Below, in pieces: positions 41,276 to 51,257 of a stretch of 64,000 nt of DNA. The stretch is from Brevibacillus agri (GTDB lineage: Bacteria; Bacillota; Bacilli; Brevibacillales; Brevibacillaceae). The stretch's first letter is position 1; each line of letters begins with the position of its first letter. The stretch is from positions 974,001-1,038,000 of the forward strand of contig NZ_CP026363.1 of assembly GCF_004117055.1 (NCBI RefSeq), read 5' to 3'. The notes under the pieces are model-generated. The model had not been told where the DNA came from and did no database searches. It saw nothing but the letters and a program-made list of their open reading frames with translations. A program made the position numbers and the translations under genes.

Positions 41276-42315
41276 GCGACGAAAAACGCAAGCCAACGCC
41301 GGAGGAAAAAGCGAAGGCCGCCGCTGAAGCCCGTGCCAAGGCTGAAGCTTTGCGAAAATTAAGAGAACAGGAAGGGCAGGCTCCACAGCCGGAACCGGAA
41401 GCCGAGGAAGCTCCCGCGCAAGCCCAAGCAGCAGAACCGCAAGCAGAGGCCGCAAAGCCCGTCTCGGAAATGACGCCAGAGGAAAAAGCCGCTGCGAAAA
41501 AAGCTGCCGCTGCTGAAGCTTTGGCGAAGGCAAAAGCTGCGAAAGAAGCCAAAGAGGCTGCCCAGCAAGGTGATGCTGCTCCGACAGCAGACGGTGCCGA
41601 CGCGGATGCGAAAGCAAAAGCGGCTGCTGCCGCAAAAGCCAAGGCCGCAGCCGCGGCAGCAGCGAAGGCGAAGGCCGCCAGGGAAGCAGGCGGGCAAGCA
41701 GCAGAAGGCGGGGATGACGACGCCAAGGCAAAAGCAGCAGCCGCTGCAAAAGCCAAGGCCGCAGCCGCAGCAGCAGCAAAGGCGAAAGCTGCGCAGGGAG
41801 ATGCTCCGGCTGCGGAGGAAGCGCCAAAAGCTCCTTCCAAAAATCAGCCGTATCTCGACAAGTACGTGCAGCGTATTACAGAAGTGTTTGGCAAGGAAGT
41901 ACTGGAGGCCGCCTACATTAACGAGCTGGGCAAGGAAGTCCCGACGCTGGTGATCCCGGTAGAGCGCTGGCATGAAATCGCCCGGTTTCTGAAGGAAGAC
42001 GAGCCGCTGGCATTCGATTACTTATCTGATTTGCACGGTGTCGACTATGAGGACCGGATGGAGGTTTACTACCACTTCTACTCCTACAAAAACCGACAAA
42101 GTTTGGCTGTAAAAGTCAAAACAAACCGGGAACAGCCATCTGTCCCGTCTGTCATGGATATATGGCATGGCGCAAATTGGAACGAGAGAGAGACTTTTGA
42201 CTTGTTGGGGATTCATTTCCCGGGACATAACGATTTGCGTCGAATTTTGCTGCCGGATGATTGGGTAGGCTATCCGCTGCGAAAAGACTATGTGCAATAC
42301 GACGAGGAGGTTTAA
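41272..42315 (+). CDS. nuoC: Complex I subunit NuoC with a low-complexity N-terminal extension
   Basis: The 347-residue protein has a normal NuoC domain from about residue 194 ([17 protein letters not shown]), with the family signature [15 protein letters not shown]. The first 190 residues are almost only A, K, E, Q and P. Two near-identical copies of an [14 protein letters not shown] unit occur at about residues 120-145 and 153-178. This extension is likely a charged helical or disordered arm. It overlaps nuoB by four bases. The extension is in frame and uses the same codons as its neighbours. Confidence 0.93.
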   Translation: MSDEKRKPTPEEKAKAAAEARAKAEALRKLREQEGQAPQPEPEAEEAPAQAQAAEPQAEAAKPVSEMTPEEKAAAKKAAAAEALAKAKAAKEAKEAAQQGDAAPTADGADADAKAKAAAAAKAKAAAAAAAKAKAAREAGGQAAEGGDDDAKAKAAAAAKAKAAAAAAAKAKAAQGDAPAAEEAPKAPSKNQPYLDKYVQRITEVFGKEVLEAAYINELGKEVPTLVIPVERWHEIARFLKEDEPLAFDYLSDLHGVDYEDRMEVYYHFYSYKNRQSLAVKVKTNREQPSVPSVMDIWHGANWNERETFDLLGIHFPGHNDLRRILLPDDWVGYPLRKDYVQYDEEV

Positions 42316-42318
42316 CAG

Positions 42319-43467
42319 ATGAACCAAAACATCCTCACAACAAATGTCGATACCTCTTCTGAAACGGGCATTCGCACGGAAGAGATGCTCTTGAACGTCG
42401 GGCCACAGCATCCGAGTACACACGGCGTTTTCCGTCTGGTCGTCAAAATCGACGGGGAAACCATCAAGGAAGCGATTCCGGTGATGGGCTACCTCCACCG
42501 AGGCACAGAAAAGCTGGCGGAAAACCTGAACTACACGCAAATCATCCCTTACACAGACCGGATGGACTACGTGTCCGCCATGACCAACAACTACGTCCTT
42601 TGTCACGCAGTGGAAACGATGATGGGACTGGAAATACCAGAGCGTGCCCAGTTTTTGCGGCTGATTGCCATGGAGCTGAACCGGGTTGCCAGCCACCTGG
42701 TCTGGTGGGGAACATACCTGCTTGACATCGGCGCGATGGGCCCGTTTCTGTATGCGTTCCGCGATCGCGAAATGATTCTCGACCTGTTCAACGAGCTGTG
42801 CGGGGCGCGGATGACCTTCAACTACATGCGGATTGGCGGCGTCAAATGGGATGCGCCTCCAGGCTGGATCGACAAGGCGAAGGAATTCGTCCAATACATG
42901 AAGAAAGAACTAAACAACTACCATCAACTGGTGTCGGGAAATGAAATTTTTATCAGCAGGATCAAAGGCATCGGCACATTCGACACCAAGACGGCGCTCG
43001 ACTACTCGTTGTCCGGAGTCATGCTCCGCGCCACCGGAGTCAAGTGGGACTTGCGCAAGGATGAGCCTTACTGCATCTACGACCGCTTCGATTTCGATAT
43101 CCCGACCGCAACAGAAGGAGATTGCATGGCTCGCTACCAGGTGCGGATGGCGGAAATCGAACAGTCGCTGCGCATTTTGGAGCAGGCTCTGGAGCAATTC
43201 CCGAGCGAGGGCGAAGTGATCGGCAAAGTGCCGCGCGTCATCCGGCCGCCAGCAGGCGAGACTTATGTGCGCATCGAATCCCCGCGGGGAGAGATCGGCT
43301 GCTACATTGCCAGCCAGGGCAAGGATAAGCCATGGAGATTGAAATTCCGCCGTCCGTCCTTTACCAATCTGCAAATTCTGCCCAAACTGTTGCAGGGAGA
43401 AAGCCTTGCCAACATGATCGCGATCCTGGGCAGCATCGACATCGTGCTCGGGGAGGTTGACTGTTGA
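42319..43467 (+). CDS. nuoD: Complex I subunit NuoD
   Basis: The 382-residue subunit forms the quinone cavity with NuoB. NVGPQHPSTHGVFRL, GYLHRGTEKLAEN and the late IGCYIASQGKDKPWRLKFR are typical. NuoC and NuoD are separate genes here, not fused. ATG follows GAGGAGGTT. Confidence 0.96.
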   Translation: MNQNILTTNVDTSSETGIRTEEMLLNVGPQHPSTHGVFRLVVKIDGETIKEAIPVMGYLHRGTEKLAENLNYTQIIPYTDRMDYVSAMTNNYVLCHAVETMMGLEIPERAQFLRLIAMELNRVASHLVWWGTYLLDIGAMGPFLYAFRDREMILDLFNELCGARMTFNYMRIGGVKWDAPPGWIDKAKEFVQYMKKELNNYHQLVSGNEIFISRIKGIGTFDTKTALDYSLSGVMLRATGVKWDLRKDEPYCIYDRFDFDIPTATEGDCMARYQVRMAEIEQSLRILEQALEQFPSEGEVIGKVPRVIRPPAGETYVRIESPRGEIGCYIASQGKDKPWRLKFRRPSFTNLQILPKLLQGESLANMIAILGSIDIVLGEVDC

Positions 43468-44474
43468 TGAATGCGCTTCTGCAGCAAGCCCCCTCATGGG
43501 GAAACACGCTCTGGTTTATCGTGGCGGCGGTGCTCCTGCTGGCTGTCCTGCTTGGTTTCGTAACGTACGCCATTTACTTCGAGCGCAAAGTCATCGGCTG
43601 GATGCAACTGCGCATCGGACCCAATCGTGTAGGTCCGCTCGGGCTTTTGCAAACCGTCGCTGACGTGACCAAGCTTCTCCTGAAAGAAGATACGCGTCCG
43701 AAGCATGCGGACAAAGCGCTGTTTACACTGGCGCCCATTCTCGCCTATGCGCCTGCCTTCGCGGTTTTGGCCGTCATGCCGTTTACGGAAAGCATCCAGT
43801 TTGCCGACTTGGGAATCGGCCTTCTGTACTATATCGCCCTGTCGGGAATTACCGTGCTGGGCGTGATTACGGCTGGCTGGGCTTCGAACAACAAGTACTC
43901 GCTGATCGGGGGTCTCCGCTCTGCTGCGCAGATGATTAGCTATGAAGTGCCGCTAGTCATGTCCGTGGTGGGTGTCGTTCTGTTGACGGGCAGCATGAAT
44001 CTCAGGGAAATTGTCGAGGCGCAGCGGGATGTCTGGAATATCGTTCCGCAGTTTATCGGCTTCGCCGTCTTTATCGTGGCGGCCCAGGCCGAGCTGAACC
44101 GCACGCCGTTTGACTTGCCGGAGGCCGAGTCGGAGCTGGTGGCAGGGTACCACGTCGAATATTCCGGCTTCCGCTTTGCCATGTTCATGCTGGCGGAATA
44201 CGTCTACATGTTCGGGATGGGTACGTTGATTACGATTTTGTTTTTGGGCGGCTGGCTGCCCATTGTTCCGGCTTTGGACTTTATCCCGGGCATCGTCTGG
44301 TTTGTCGTCAAGTTCTCGCTGTATATCTTCCTTCAGTTCTGGCTTCGGGCCACAATGCCGCGCTTGCGGGTCGATCAGTTGATGTCGTTTGCCTGGAAAG
44401 TTCTGCTGCCCGTGGCCTTGTTCAACATTTTGCTCACGGCCGTAGTCGTTTCCTACCAGAACGGCATGTTCTAA
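43467..44474 (+). CDS. nuoH: Complex I subunit NuoH
   Basis: The protein (335 residues) has eight membrane helices and joins the hydrophilic arm to the proton pumps. ERKVIGWMQLRIGPNRVGP is the quinone-entry signature. The ATG at 43467 overlaps the nuoD TGA; TTG 43464 is an alternative start. RBS GGGGAGG lies 11 bases upstream. Confidence 0.95.
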   Translation: MNALLQQAPSWGNTLWFIVAAVLLLAVLLGFVTYAIYFERKVIGWMQLRIGPNRVGPLGLLQTVADVTKLLLKEDTRPKHADKALFTLAPILAYAPAFAVLAVMPFTESIQFADLGIGLLYYIALSGITVLGVITAGWASNNKYSLIGGLRSAAQMISYEVPLVMSVVGVVLLTGSMNLREIVEAQRDVWNIVPQFIGFAVFIVAAQAELNRTPFDLPEAESELVAGYHVEYSGFRFAMFMLAEYVYMFGMGTLITILFLGGWLPIVPALDFIPGIVWFVVKFSLYIFLQFWLRATMPRLRVDQLMSFAWKVLLPVALFNILLTAVVVSYQNGMF

Positions 44475-44584
44475 TCTGCTCTACGCGGCAGCGAGGCAAC
44501 TGCTAGGTGTCCCACGTTTATACGCGCAGGCTTCGCCATCGGCAAGGCGAAAGCCAAGTTCTCAATATCTGAGGGGTGACATAC

Positions 44585-44998
44585 ATGCTTGGACTGGCCA
44601 AAGGCCTGGGATATACATTTAAGAAGCTTACGGAGAAAAAAATAACCCATTTTTACCCGGATGTGCCCTTTCCCATGCCGCCACGTTTTCGCGGCGTCCA
44701 GCACTTTTCCCCGGAAAAATGTATCGTGTGCAACCAGTGCGCGCGCATTTGTCCGACAGAGTGCATCCAACTGACAGGGAAGCCCCATCCGGACCCGGAG
44801 AAAAAGGGGAAAATTATTGATACGTACGATATCAATTTCGAATTGTGCATCCTGTGCGACCTCTGTACAGAGGTGTGCCCGACCGAGGCGATTGTGATGA
44901 CCAACAACTTCGAGCTGGCTGCCTACAGCAGAGACGAATTGTACAAAAACCTGAAATGGCTGGATGACAACAATACGAACGTCAGGGAGGAGAACTAG
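44585..44998 (+). CDS. nuoI: Complex I subunit NuoI
   Basis: The protein (137 residues) carries two [4Fe-4S] clusters, N6a and N6b, through CIVCNQCARICP and CILCDLCTEVCP. ATG 44585 is nine bases from GAGGGG; GTG 44576 is too close. The gap of about 100 bases before it contains no other gene. Confidence 0.95.
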   Translation: MLGLAKGLGYTFKKLTEKKITHFYPDVPFPMPPRFRGVQHFSPEKCIVCNQCARICPTECIQLTGKPHPDPEKKGKIIDTYDINFELCILCDLCTEVCPTEAIVMTNNFELAAYSRDELYKNLKWLDDNNTNVREEN

Positions 44999-44999
44999 C

Positions 45000-45509
45000 A
45001 TGACTGGCGAATTTGTGGCCTTTTTTATCCTGTCTCTCCTGACGATTGGCGGCGCAGTTTTCATGATTAGTTTTACGCGTGTCGTACACATGGTGATCTC
45101 GCTCGGGATTACGTTTATCAGCATCGCCGGACTGTTCGTTTTGCTCGGTGCGGAGTTCGTAGGGGTAGCACAGGTGCTGGTCTACTCTGGAGCTATTTCC
45201 ATCCTGATGCTGTTCGGTATCATGCTGACTAAGCACGATGCCCAGGATGAAGGAACCGGACGGACGTGGAAAAATCGCTTTATCCTGCTCTTTGTCGTCG
45301 GCTTGTTCGGTCTGTTGTTCTGGGGTGTGCAAAACACGCCGTGGCCGGCACCGCCGCCGCCAACCGCATCGCCTGTGAGCAACGCCAAAGAAATCGGGCT
45401 TGAAGTATTCACCAAGTACGTCATTCCGTTCGAGCTGTTGTCCGTACTGCTGCTGGTCGCATTGGTCGGTGCGATCATCATGGCGAAAAAGGAGGGGGAT
45501 AACGAATGA
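45000..45509 (+). CDS. nuoJ: Complex I subunit NuoJ
   Basis: The protein (169 residues) has five membrane helices; [19 protein letters not shown] is the family signature. ATG 45000 follows AGGGAGGAGAA and overlaps the end region of nuoI closely. It shares ATGA with nuoK. Confidence 0.94.
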   Translation: MTGEFVAFFILSLLTIGGAVFMISFTRVVHMVISLGITFISIAGLFVLLGAEFVGVAQVLVYSGAISILMLFGIMLTKHDAQDEGTGRTWKNRFILLFVVGLFGLLFWGVQNTPWPAPPPPTASPVSNAKEIGLEVFTKYVIPFELLSVLLLVALVGAIIMAKKEGDNE

Positions 45510-45817
45510 CGGTAAGCATCACCTCCTATTTAATGGTCGCGCTGATTCTGTTTTGCGTCGGATTGTACGGAGCGCTGACAAAGCGCAACGCGGTTGTCGT
45601 GCTGCTCTCGATCGAGCTGATGCTGAATGCGGTCAATATCAACCTGATCGCCTTCTCCAAATACGGCTTGTATCCCGCTGTAGCCGGACAAATTTTCACG
45701 CTGTTCACCATGACGGTGGCGGCAGCCGAGGTCGCAGTGGGTCTGGCGATCCTGATCGCGCTCTACCGCAACAGAGAAACGGTCAACGTGGATGAAATGG
45801 ACCAAATGAAACGATAG
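45506..45817 (+). CDS. nuoK: Complex I subunit NuoK
   Basis: The 103-residue subunit has three membrane helices with the conserved carboxylate region [15 protein letters not shown] and [16 protein letters not shown]. Both glutamates of the proton path are present. Confidence 0.95.
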   Translation: MTVSITSYLMVALILFCVGLYGALTKRNAVVVLLSIELMLNAVNINLIAFSKYGLYPAVAGQIFTLFTMTVAAAEVAVGLAILIALYRNRETVNVDEMDQMKR

Positions 45818-45843
45818 ATGGAGACCTGATAAGGAGGACAAAG

Positions 45844-47766
45844 ATGGATACTTTTTTGCACTACGCCTGGCTGATCCCTCTGTTTCCGCTTCTTGCTTTC
45901 ATCGTGATCGTTTCATTTGGTCGCCAGTTGAAAGAAGGAGCGGCCATCGTCGGCATCGGGCTGACGGCTGTTTCTTTCGGGATCGCAGTGCTCGCCTTCT
46001 GGCAGAGATTCCGGGATGGGGGAGCAGACTACAATTACGTGGTAGAGTGGCTGCACGTCGGTGACATTGTCATCAACATGGGCTTCGAGGTAACGCCGCT
46101 CAATGCAATGATGCTGGTCATCGTGACCTTGGTCAGCCTGCTGGTTCAGATTTATTCCAAAGGCTACATGCACGGCGACGAGCGTTTTCCGGTGTTTTAC
46201 CAGTACCTGGCGCTGTTCACGTTTTCCATGCTTGGTCTGGTGATTTCGCCGAACCTGCTGCAAGTGTACATTTTCTGGGAGCTGGTCGGTGTCTGCTCCT
46301 TCCTGCTCGTCGGCTACTACTACTTCAAGCCGGAAGCGAAGGCTGCGGCCAAAAAAGCGTTTATTGTCACGCGGATCGGCGACCTGGGACTGTTCATCGG
46401 GATCTGTCTGTTGTTCTGGTGGACAGGAAGCTTTGAGTACGGGGCGATTTTTGAGAGTGTGGCGCTCGGACGGCTGGAGCCGTGGATGATTACCGTTGCC
46501 GCGATTCTGATTTTTATCGGGGCGATGGGCAAATCAGGCCAGTTCCCGCTGCATACGTGGCTGCCTGACGCGATGGAAGGTCCTACGCCAGTGTCTGCCC
46601 TGATTCACGCGGCGACGATGGTTGCTGCCGGCGTGTATCTGGTGGCGGCTACTTATCCACTGTTTATCGCCTCAGAAACAGCGCTGACGGTGGTGGCTTA
46701 TGTGGGCGGCATCACGGCGATTTTTGCCGCTTCCATCGGTTTGACACAGCGGGACATCAAGCGCGTGCTGGCGTATTCGACAGTCAGCCAGTTGGGCTAC
46801 ATGATGATGGCGCTCGGCGTCGCCGGAGCTGCCGGTTATGTGGCTGGATCGTTCCACCTGATGACACACGCCTTTTTCAAAGCGTTGCTCTTTCTCGGAG
46901 CGGGCAGCGTAATCCACGCTGTACATACGCAGGACGTTTTCGAGATGGGTGGTTTGTGGAAAAAAATGCCGGTTACGGCGTTGACCTTTTTGATCGGATG
47001 TCTGGCAATCGCGGGGATTTTTCCGTTCGCCGGATTCTGGTCGAAGGAAGCGATATTGGGCGCTGTGTATGGGGCGCATCGCTACGATCTTTTGGTCATT
47101 GCGCTCGTTGCAGCTTTCTTTACCGCATTCTATATGTTCCGATTGTTTTTCCTCACGTTCGCCGGAAAGGCCAGAGGCAAGCACGAAGCGCACGAGTCTC
47201 CAGGCGTCATGACTGGTCCGCTGCTAATTTTGGCGCTGCTTGCGGTTGTGGCTGGTTTTGTGAACACGCCATACGCTCCGCTGCTGTCTGACTGGCTCCT
47301 GTCTACGAGCACGGGAACGGCGATCACAGGCATTTTTGGAGAGGGAACAGAGCATGCGGCGTCCTGGCTGCAAATCGTGGCGCTGCTCATCTCGGTGCTC
47401 GGAGTCATTTTGGCCTACTTCATGTACGGCAAAAAGTCGATTTCCCCGGACAGCATTCCCGAAACGCTGCCGTGGCTCTATCGACTCTCTTACCGAAAAT
47501 ACTATGTGGATGAGCTGTATCACTATGTCGTTGTGCGGCCGCTCGGCTGGCTGGGCATTTTCCTGAACGGGTTTGACAAGTACGTGGTGGATGGCCTGGT
47601 TGGGCTGACAGCCAAGATTGCACAAGGGATCGGCTCCCTGCATGCGCGAGTGCAAAGCGGTCAGATCCAGTCTTACGGGGCGATGGTCCTGTTCGGTCTG
47701 CTGCTGTTGATTATCGCCATCAGTTTGACGGTCGAGGGAGGTGGACTCTTTGGATTCGGGCGCTAA
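45844..47766 (+). CDS. nuoL: Complex I subunit NuoL
   Basis: The 640-residue antiporter-like proton pump contains FWELVGVCSFLLVGYYY, FPLHTWLPDAMEGPTPVSALIHAATMV-type pump motifs and a C-terminal lateral helix region. RBS AAGGAGGAC precedes the ATG. Its end overlaps the start of nuoM. Confidence 0.96.
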   Translation: MDTFLHYAWLIPLFPLLAFIVIVSFGRQLKEGAAIVGIGLTAVSFGIAVLAFWQRFRDGGADYNYVVEWLHVGDIVINMGFEVTPLNAMMLVIVTLVSLLVQIYSKGYMHGDERFPVFYQYLALFTFSMLGLVISPNLLQVYIFWELVGVCSFLLVGYYYFKPEAKAAAKKAFIVTRIGDLGLFIGICLLFWWTGSFEYGAIFESVALGRLEPWMITVAAILIFIGAMGKSGQFPLHTWLPDAMEGPTPVSALIHAATMVAAGVYLVAATYPLFIASETALTVVAYVGGITAIFAASIGLTQRDIKRVLAYSTVSQLGYMMMALGVAGAAGYVAGSFHLMTHAFFKALLFLGAGSVIHAVHTQDVFEMGGLWKKMPVTALTFLIGCLAIAGIFPFAGFWSKEAILGAVYGAHRYDLLVIALVAAFFTAFYMFRLFFLTFAGKARGKHEAHESPGVMTGPLLILALLAVVAGFVNTPYAPLLSDWLLSTSTGTAITGIFGEGTEHAASWLQIVALLISVLGVILAYFMYGKKSISPDSIPETLPWLYRLSYRKYYVDELYHYVVVRPLGWLGIFLNGFDKYVVDGLVGLTAKIAQGIGSLHARVQSGQIQSYGAMVLFGLLLLIIAISLTVEGGGLFGFGR

Positions 47767-49291
47767 TATCCTTTTGTCGTCGCTGGTGTTTTCGCCGCTC
47801 CTGGCGATTCTTATCATCGCCTTCATCCCGAGCCGCCGATTCGGGGCAATCAAGCAGGTGGGGGTACTGGGAACCTTGCTGCCGCTGATTTTGGCCTTCT
47901 GGATGTTTGGAGCTTTCAATTACGATACGTCCAATCTTCAGTTTGTCGAGCGCCACGACTGGATTTCCATCCCGATCGGACTTGCGCAGACGGGGACGGT
48001 TTTTGCGTTTGAAATCAACTACGAGCTGGGCGTGGATGGCATCTCGATGCCGCTGATTTTGCTGACAGCGATTATCGGCACGATGGCAGCGGTCGCTTCC
48101 TGGCAGATCAAAAAGCGGCTGAAGGAATTTTTCATCCTGTTCCACCTGCTGCTGATCGGGATGCTGGGTGTGTTTGCCGCCGATAACCTGTTTTTGTTCT
48201 TCATCTTCTTCGAGCTGACGCTGGTGCCGATGTACTTCCTCGTCGGCATCTGGGGCTATGGCGAGCGGGAGCATGCGGCGAACAAGTTCCTTTTGTACAA
48301 CGGAATCGGCTCTGGCATCATGCTCCTGGCTTTCATCATGATTTTCGTCGTGATGCGGACGCTGAATATCGATCAGATTTCCGCGATCCTGACGACACCG
48401 GAGCATCCGGTCACTGCCGCGCTGACGCCAGCGATCCGGCTCGGGCTGTTCCTGGCGCTGTTTGTAGCCTTTGCCATCAAGCTGCCGGTATTCCCGTTCC
48501 ATACGTGGATGCTGAAGGTGCACGTACAGGCTCCCCCTTCCATCGTCATGATCCACTCCGGCATTTTACTGAAGATGGGGGCTTATGGACTTTTGCGGAT
48601 GGGCATCGGATTTTTCCCGGAGCAAGCCTATCAGTTCTCGACGTGGCTGGCGGTTTTGGGAATCATCAACGTTTTGTACGGAGCAGTTCTCGCTTTTGTG
48701 CAAAAAGATTTGAAGATGGTTCTGGCCTATTCCAGTATCAGCCACATGGGGATCGTACTGCTTGGCTTTGCGGCGATGAACTCGATCGGCTTTCAGGGAG
48801 CGATGTTCCAGGTCGTTTCCCACGGCTTTATTTCGGCGCTGCTGTTCTTCCTGATCGGCGTCATTTGGGACCGGACGCAGACTTCGATGATCGACGAGCT
48901 CGGCGGCCTGGCCAAATCCATGCCGTTTGTCAGCGGGATTTTCCTGGCTGGCGGGATGGCGTCGCTGGGACTGCCAGGCATGTCCGGGTTTATCAGTGAG
49001 TTTTTCGCTTTCCTCGGGCTGTTCGGCCGGATGCCGGTGTTGGCCGCGGTCGGGGCGCTCGGAATCGTGCTCACAGCCGTTTATTTGCTACGGGCGATCC
49101 TGCGGACGACATTTGGCCCTACGCCAAGCCGTTTTACGGGTCTTGCGGACGCACAGCCAATGGAAGTGATTCCGATGGTCGTGCTGCTCGGCTTCATTAT
49201 ACTCATCGGGGTGTACCCGGCTATTTTGGGCAATCCGATGCAGCAGGCCCTGAAAACGATCGTACCGATCGTAACGGGAATAGGAGGGTAA
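47750..49291 (+). CDS. nuoM: Complex I subunit NuoM
   Basis: The protein (513 residues from TTG 47750) is the second antiporter-like pump. It has FFELTLVPMYFLVGIWG and VFPFHTWMLKVHVQAP. TTG 47750 is seven bases after GGGAGG, whereas GTG 47741 overlaps that site, so the longer start is less likely. It overlaps nuoL by 17 bases. Confidence 0.94.
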   Translation: MDSGANILLSSLVFSPLLAILIIAFIPSRRFGAIKQVGVLGTLLPLILAFWMFGAFNYDTSNLQFVERHDWISIPIGLAQTGTVFAFEINYELGVDGISMPLILLTAIIGTMAAVASWQIKKRLKEFFILFHLLLIGMLGVFAADNLFLFFIFFELTLVPMYFLVGIWGYGEREHAANKFLLYNGIGSGIMLLAFIMIFVVMRTLNIDQISAILTTPEHPVTAALTPAIRLGLFLALFVAFAIKLPVFPFHTWMLKVHVQAPPSIVMIHSGILLKMGAYGLLRMGIGFFPEQAYQFSTWLAVLGIINVLYGAVLAFVQKDLKMVLAYSSISHMGIVLLGFAAMNSIGFQGAMFQVVSHGFISALLFFLIGVIWDRTQTSMIDELGGLAKSMPFVSGIFLAGGMASLGLPGMSGFISEFFAFLGLFGRMPVLAAVGALGIVLTAVYLLRAILRTTFGPTPSRFTGLADAQPMEVIPMVVLLGFIILIGVYPAILGNPMQQALKTIVPIVTGIGG

Positions 49292-49294
49292 TCC

Positions 49295-50821
49295 ATGGAC
49301 GTAAAAGATATTTTCTCATATGACTGGAGCTACCTTCTGCCCGAATTTATCATTCTCGGATTTGCGACGATTCTGTCGCTCCTGGACCTGTTTGCGGGCA
49401 AGCGCCTTGGCAGGCAGGTGATCGGCTGGCTGTCCCTGGTGGGGGTAGTGCTGGCGACAGTCTTTGTCTTCGTCAACGTCAATGTGCTCGACAAGCCCTA
49501 CAGCTACATGGCGGACATGATCCGCATTGACGACTACGGCAACGCGTTCAAGCTGCTTTTCCTGGGCGGGACGGCATTTGCGATCCTGATCTCTCTCTCG
49601 TATTTGAAAAAGGGAGAGGTTACCCATACGGGAGAGTACTATTATTTGATGCTGACAGGTCTTTTGGGGGCCATGGTCATGGCGTCCTCTGCCGATCTGA
49701 TTACGCTGTTCGTAGGTCTTGAGCTTTTGTCCCTGTCGTCCTATGTGCTCGTCGGCCTGCGGAAAAAGTCGCTGCAGTCGAACGAGTCGGCTTTCAAATA
49801 CGTCGTCTCGGGCGGAATCGCCACAGCGGTTACCTTGTTCGGGATGTCGTACGTGTACGGACTGACGGGAACGACGCATATTTACGAAATCTCGTTCCGC
49901 TTGGCAGAGGCCGGAATGGCCGGCTATCAGTTCCTCGTGTACATGGCCTTTGCCTTTTTGGCGGTCGGTCTTGCCTTTAAAATATCCGCGGCTCCCAACC
50001 ACATGTGGGCGCCGGATGTGTACCAGGGCGCTCCGACTCCAGTCACGGCGTTTTTGGCGGTCGTATCAAAAGCGGCAGGCTTCTCGCTGTTGTTCCGCGT
50101 CCTGCTGATCTCGTTCTTTAACGTCAACGACGGGGCAAACCGCTTCTTTTTCCAGGAAGGGAGCCTGTACCTCGGCCTGATGGCGGCAGCCTCGATGATT
50201 ATCGGTAACACGATGGCGCTGCGGCAAACAAACGTCAAGCGCATGATGGCTTACTCGGGTATCGCGCAAGCGGGTTACTTGCTGGTGCCGTTCGTGCCAC
50301 CGACGACGCTGTTTTTCGGCGAAGTGATTTTCTACCTGTTCGGCTATTTGCTCGTCAGCTTCGGGGCCTTCGCGGTCATCATGGTTGTCACCCGCGAGCA
50401 AGGGACAGAGGAGATCAAAGGCTTCGCAGGCTTGTATCACCGCTCGCCGATTATGGCGATTGCGATGAGCATTTTCCTGCTGTCGCTGGCGGGCATTCCT
50501 GTCACCGCAGGATTCTTCGGGAAATTCTATCTGTTCATGGGCGCTCTGGCCCAGGAAAACTACTGGCTGGCAGCGATCATGATCGTCACAAGCGTCATTT
50601 CCTATTATTATTACTTCGGGATTATCAGACAGATGTACATGCGTCCGGGGACGAGCGAAGCGCCGCTCGCCGTGCCAAAAGGCATCTGGACTCTCGTTTT
50701 CGTCCTGGCTCTTTTGACGGTGTTTTTCGGGGCCTTCCCGGGTCTGGTTACCGATTACGTACAGATTCATTTCAATCCGTCGTTTGACTTTGGGAACATG
50801 CTTCCTCCCAACTTTCAGTGA
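49295..50821 (+). CDS. nuoN: Complex I subunit NuoN
   Basis: The 508-residue third pump has LFVGLELLSLSSYVLVGL and AAPNHMWAPDVYQGAPTPVT. It ends the operon three bases after nuoM begins its stop region. ATG follows GGAGGGTAATCC. Confidence 0.96.
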   Translation: MDVKDIFSYDWSYLLPEFIILGFATILSLLDLFAGKRLGRQVIGWLSLVGVVLATVFVFVNVNVLDKPYSYMADMIRIDDYGNAFKLLFLGGTAFAILISLSYLKKGEVTHTGEYYYLMLTGLLGAMVMASSADLITLFVGLELLSLSSYVLVGLRKKSLQSNESAFKYVVSGGIATAVTLFGMSYVYGLTGTTHIYEISFRLAEAGMAGYQFLVYMAFAFLAVGLAFKISAAPNHMWAPDVYQGAPTPVTAFLAVVSKAAGFSLLFRVLLISFFNVNDGANRFFFQEGSLYLGLMAAASMIIGNTMALRQTNVKRMMAYSGIAQAGYLLVPFVPPTTLFFGEVIFYLFGYLLVSFGAFAVIMVVTREQGTEEIKGFAGLYHRSPIMAIAMSIFLLSLAGIPVTAGFFGKFYLFMGALAQENYWLAAIMIVTSVISYYYYFGIIRQMYMRPGTSEAPLAVPKGIWTLVFVLALLTVFFGAFPGLVTDYVQIHFNPSFDFGNMLPPNFQ

Positions 50822-50856
50822 TACTCGTAACGGAACGCTACATCATGTACAATAGA

Positions 50857-50893
50857 AGGGATAGCTCGCTTTCGGGCTGTCCCTTTTTCTTTT
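50857..50893 (+). terminator. Terminator of the nuo operon
   Basis: AGGGATAGC (50857-50865) and GCTGTCCCT (50876-50884) pair with one mismatch, and a T-rich tail follows. Confidence 0.82.
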
Positions 50894-50926
50894 TTTGGTT
50901 ACTGATTTGCAAGAGGAGGAACAACC

Positions 50927-51157
50927 ATGCCGCAAGAAGTGTACGGCGTATTGAGCATCGTCATGTCGATTGTATTCATTGCACTCGCCTGGTGGGCTCT
51001 GCAATCATTTCGCTTTGAAAAGATCGTCAAGCATCCGCAGGGGGCGCAAGCCAAGCTGCTGCAAATTCTTTTGTCGATCGTGATCGGCTACGAAGTATCG
51101 CGCTTTTTCCTGGATTATTTGGGCTGGTCCATGACTTTCGGCAACCTGTTTTCCTGA
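50927..51157 (+). CDS. ywzB: DUF1146 / YwzB-like membrane protein
   Basis: The 76-residue protein has two hydrophobic helices around a basic loop (FRFEKIVKHPQGAQ) and the ending GYEVSRFFLDYLGW, as in the YwzB/DUF1146 family. Its function is unknown. ATG follows AGAGGAGGAAC. In Bacillus the family gene is near ywmB and murAA as well. Confidence 0.88.
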   Translation: MPQEVYGVLSIVMSIVFIALAWWALQSFRFEKIVKHPQGAQAKLLQILLSIVIGYEVSRFFLDYLGWSMTFGNLFS

Positions 51158-51257
51158 TTGACCAAACTTCATTGCGTTTGCTGGTATATCTACCCAGTTT
51201 CATGTGCAAAATGAGAAGTACAAAGAGATAGCCATGAAACATGGGGAGAGGATTTAA

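Noticed and set aside
41211..41840. Alanine-rich minus-strand frames opposite the NuoC arm
   Set aside because: They arise from the GC-rich repeat on the plus strand, where NuoC gives a complete explanation.
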